Source of the DNA: Silurus meridionalis
Taxonomy: Eukaryota > Chordata > Actinopteri > Siluriformes > Siluridae
Assembly: GCF_014805685.1 (NCBI RefSeq)
Contig: NC_060887.1
Coordinates: 28,527,463-28,591,462, forward strand
Direction: 5' to 3'
Length of the DNA stretch: 64,000 nt
Shown piece by piece: positions 61,401 through 64,000 of the stretch. The position numbers were made by a program, and so were the translations under genes. The notes beneath the pieces are model-generated. The model saw only the letters and a program-made list of their open reading frames with translations. It made no database searches and was not told the DNA's origin. Every line of letters starts with the position of its first letter. Within the stretch, counting starts at the first letter, position 1.

Positions 61401-64000
61401 ATGACCAGGTTAATTGATTTTTTTCCATAATGATGTCAGTTACAGGCTTGGGAGCTGCTCTAGATTAAGCAGTTCTAGTTTCTTGAGAAAATGTGTGAAT
61501 AACATCAAGAGAAAATGAATCTATAGGCCTTGGGTTTTCCAATATTATTGTTCATAAAGGTCTGCATTTATCTTCCACTGCAGTTAACACAGAAACAGTC
61601 ATCTAGGTTTAATGAATCAGGGCTGGTATAGGGTGTGCATCAGAAACTTCTGTAGGCAGTTATGCCTTGTTAATGGAAATGCGCACTATAGAAGTGAATA
61701 TAGTGCTGTGGATCGCTTGTATGTCAGCAGAAAGCACCATTCGAGTTTTACAATCTTACCAATAGTAAATGCTGCCTTGCATAAGACCTTTAAGCAACTG
61801 GCATTTAGAGCTCAGATATATTATCATATGCTGTAAAAACTAAAATATGGGATTTAATCAACAGCAGGGATTTAAACCAGTTACACAGACTGTTATAGTT
61901 GTGTCATACTGTAAAATTAATTGGAACATATGGCTGCTTGATCATTATGTCATTACCTTTTACCTGATATATATTACTGTCCTAGTTACTGATTATATCG
62001 GGTGTTTTTACATTTTTCCAGGATCCTATTACTGTGGTTTTGATAAGCTGTTTTTGTCACTCTTCCATTGCTGTTTGTTAGCAAAAATCATTCATTCATT
62101 AAATTTAATAACCCCTTTGGTTATGGTTCTGTATTTCTAAAGCCTATCCTCGGAAGCCTGACTATGAGTCAGCAAAAATAATCCCAATTGTTTTGTTATT
62201 GTCATGTTATGTATTAGGTTTTTGTTTTTTCATCTAATTTCTCCTATATACAGTAATGGTAAAAGCTTAATGTAACAAGGTGGCACTATGTGACTCTAAT
62301 GTAAAATAAATAGACAAAAAAAAAAAAAAAAACCCAGATTTCGAGCACTTGAGAAAAAGTTTTACAGTTGTTGTATTAAATAACAAATTATAATGTTGGA
62401 ATTTGGGGGTGAGGTCTTGCCAACTAAGAGCAGCTGGTATTCTTAGATAAAATGGGGCCATTGAATGTGTGGTACATTACGCTCTCGCAGCAACAGCTTA
62501 AATACTTGCTGAAATAATAAATTATGAATAACATTATTCCACATGTAATTTGTACATCTTATAAATAGAAGAATACACTTCAAAAAGTTTATTATTTATT
62601 ATTATTATTATTTTTAATCCTATCGTATAAAGTTCTCTACAATAAAAAAAAAAAAAAAACAGCACAAAGTTTAATGTGTATTAATGAGTCTAAAATGCCT
62701 AAAATTAAAAATAAAGCCATAATGTGATGCTTAAAATGCATATAATGGTTTGACTTCACAATGTGCTCATTATTAAAAGAGTAACTATAACACATTTACG
62801 TTAACACTCTTTACACATTAATACTCTTTTGCTATGACATATTCTCCACATTATGTTTTTCTTTCATTTCCTTACACTCTGCTGAAAAGCCCAGATGGGC
62901 ATCATCCAGACATAGACACATTAATTCATAGACAATACTTGCACACACAAAACTACTTAAGACCAAATAATAAATGAATACAGAATAGCATAGCAAAAAA
63001 TGACAGAGTGAAGTGTCTGTCTGCATGCGAGTATAATATATATGTATATATGAGTGAGAGAGAGAGATAAAATTGAGGTGTTATTTTGGGAATATGGCTC
63101 TTCCTAGTGTTACTGGTGACACTCTACGCTTTTGCCCAGTGAGATCACTGACTGCAGACAGATCGATGTATCTTGGTAGGGAAGAGTGAAAGCAATCCTA
63201 TACACTCAAACAATTAACTACTAATTAGACTGCAGAGAAAGAATTGAACATTAATTCAAAAAAGAACTCTACTGAAAAAACTGAATAGCCTACTTTAAAA
63301 ATGAAGCTCATCACGTTGTTCTATATCAGTACTGGTTGAAATGTCTGTCAGATGTGTTTTATATAGTTCAGTGATGTGACAAATTTCAGGAATTTCAGCT
63401 TTTAGCATCCTAAAGACTACTAGTAAATGGTTCTTTGTTCTGCATAAATAAATAAATATAAATTTATTTAAATTTATTTCAAATATACCTTAAATTTGAA
63501 CTAATATTATTTAAAAAAATCATTTCTAAAAAGTGAGTTTTTGTTTCTATAGTTTGAAAGCGAAATCTGAATTATTTTTTGTAATTTTTTATTTTAAACT
63601 AACATTTCTGGAGGAATGCAAAAAATTCTGGACGGCTCTGTATGTGTTATTTAGCTCCTGCGTATTAGAGACATTGCTATGTAATAATCTGTCTCTGTTG
63701 TCAGCTGTTACTGCTGAAATTAGGTCATGCGAAACACCTCTAATAAGCATAACACTGCTAATACAAGAATACCAAATAAATACTTATATAAATGTATTTA
63801 TTTGAATGAAACATATTATGCAGTCATGTATTGGTCATGTTGTTTGTATTTGATGTTAAGATAAAAATAAATAGATCTAAAAAGAGAATAACGAGAAAAA
63901 ACACCCAAAATGCAGGATTTTCAAACCAGTGTCCTGGAGGGTTACAAAAACATGTGTTTTGCATTTTCTGTCAAAGCAAATTCATGAACACCTAGGTAAT
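61401..64000. other. Non-coding upstream region to window end
   Basis: AT-rich; poly-A at 62317-62332 and 62644-62659 and short (TATT)n runs. No gene, transposon or RNA gene recognised. Confidence 0.5.

Overview
This is a window of teleost fish nuclear DNA. It is AT-rich, dense in (CA)n and (AT)n microsatellites, and scattered with fish-type Tc1-like, hAT-like and pogo-like transposons, tRNA-derived SINEs, a LINE fragment and a Ty3/Gypsy-like LTR retrotransposon. The repeat mix suggests an otophysan fish, possibly a catfish, but that placement is inference.

The main content is one protein-coding gene on the minus strand, covering bases 1 to about 37,690. It is a protein 4.1 family gene, recognisable as epb41l3 (protein 4.1B / DAL-1). 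I could place 20 exons with splice sites and matching phases, plus one extra phase-compatible cassette exon. The exons run from the initiator ATG at 37676 down to a partial C-terminal-domain exon at 66-1, which the window edge cuts. Without the cassette they encode 1121 codons. The order is head piece (37536-37676 and 36925-37116), three-lobed FERM domain (36925-20866), FERM-adjacent region (19383-19558), a variable region with short exons (17128-9620), a spectrin-actin-binding-like exon (6697-6885), a long serine/acidic unique region of about 460 residues (5490-1888), and the first part of the C-terminal domain (506-375 and 66-1). The very C terminus lies outside the window.

The introns carry most of the mobile DNA. 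At 10081-11072 there is a hAT-like element with a perfect 8-bp target duplication. At 14932-16549 there is a full-length but broken Tc1-like element. At 23.8-27.0 kb an LTR retrotransposon and a separate solo LTR lie inside an older DNA transposon. At 27573-28885 a Tc1-like element sits about 35 bp from an exon donor.

Bases 37,688-64,000 lie upstream of the first coding exon. The ATG exon has a clear 3' splice acceptor before its short 5' UTR, so non-coding 5' exons and the promoter must lie further upstream, here or beyond. I offer three candidate minus-strand 5' exons (46.5, 48.6 and 53.9 kb) and one candidate plus-strand TATA/first-exon arrangement at 53.6 kb, in the only CpG-rich stretch of the window. 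The rest is AT-rich non-coding DNA with repeats, a few blocks that look like conserved non-coding elements, and no other gene I can recognise.

I did not find an undescribed defence or metabolic system. The most interesting signals concern splicing of the 4.1B gene (TG repeats at acceptors, a weak donor beside a transposon, read-through stops after the two largest exons), the expanded unique region, and some cleanly delimited transposons.
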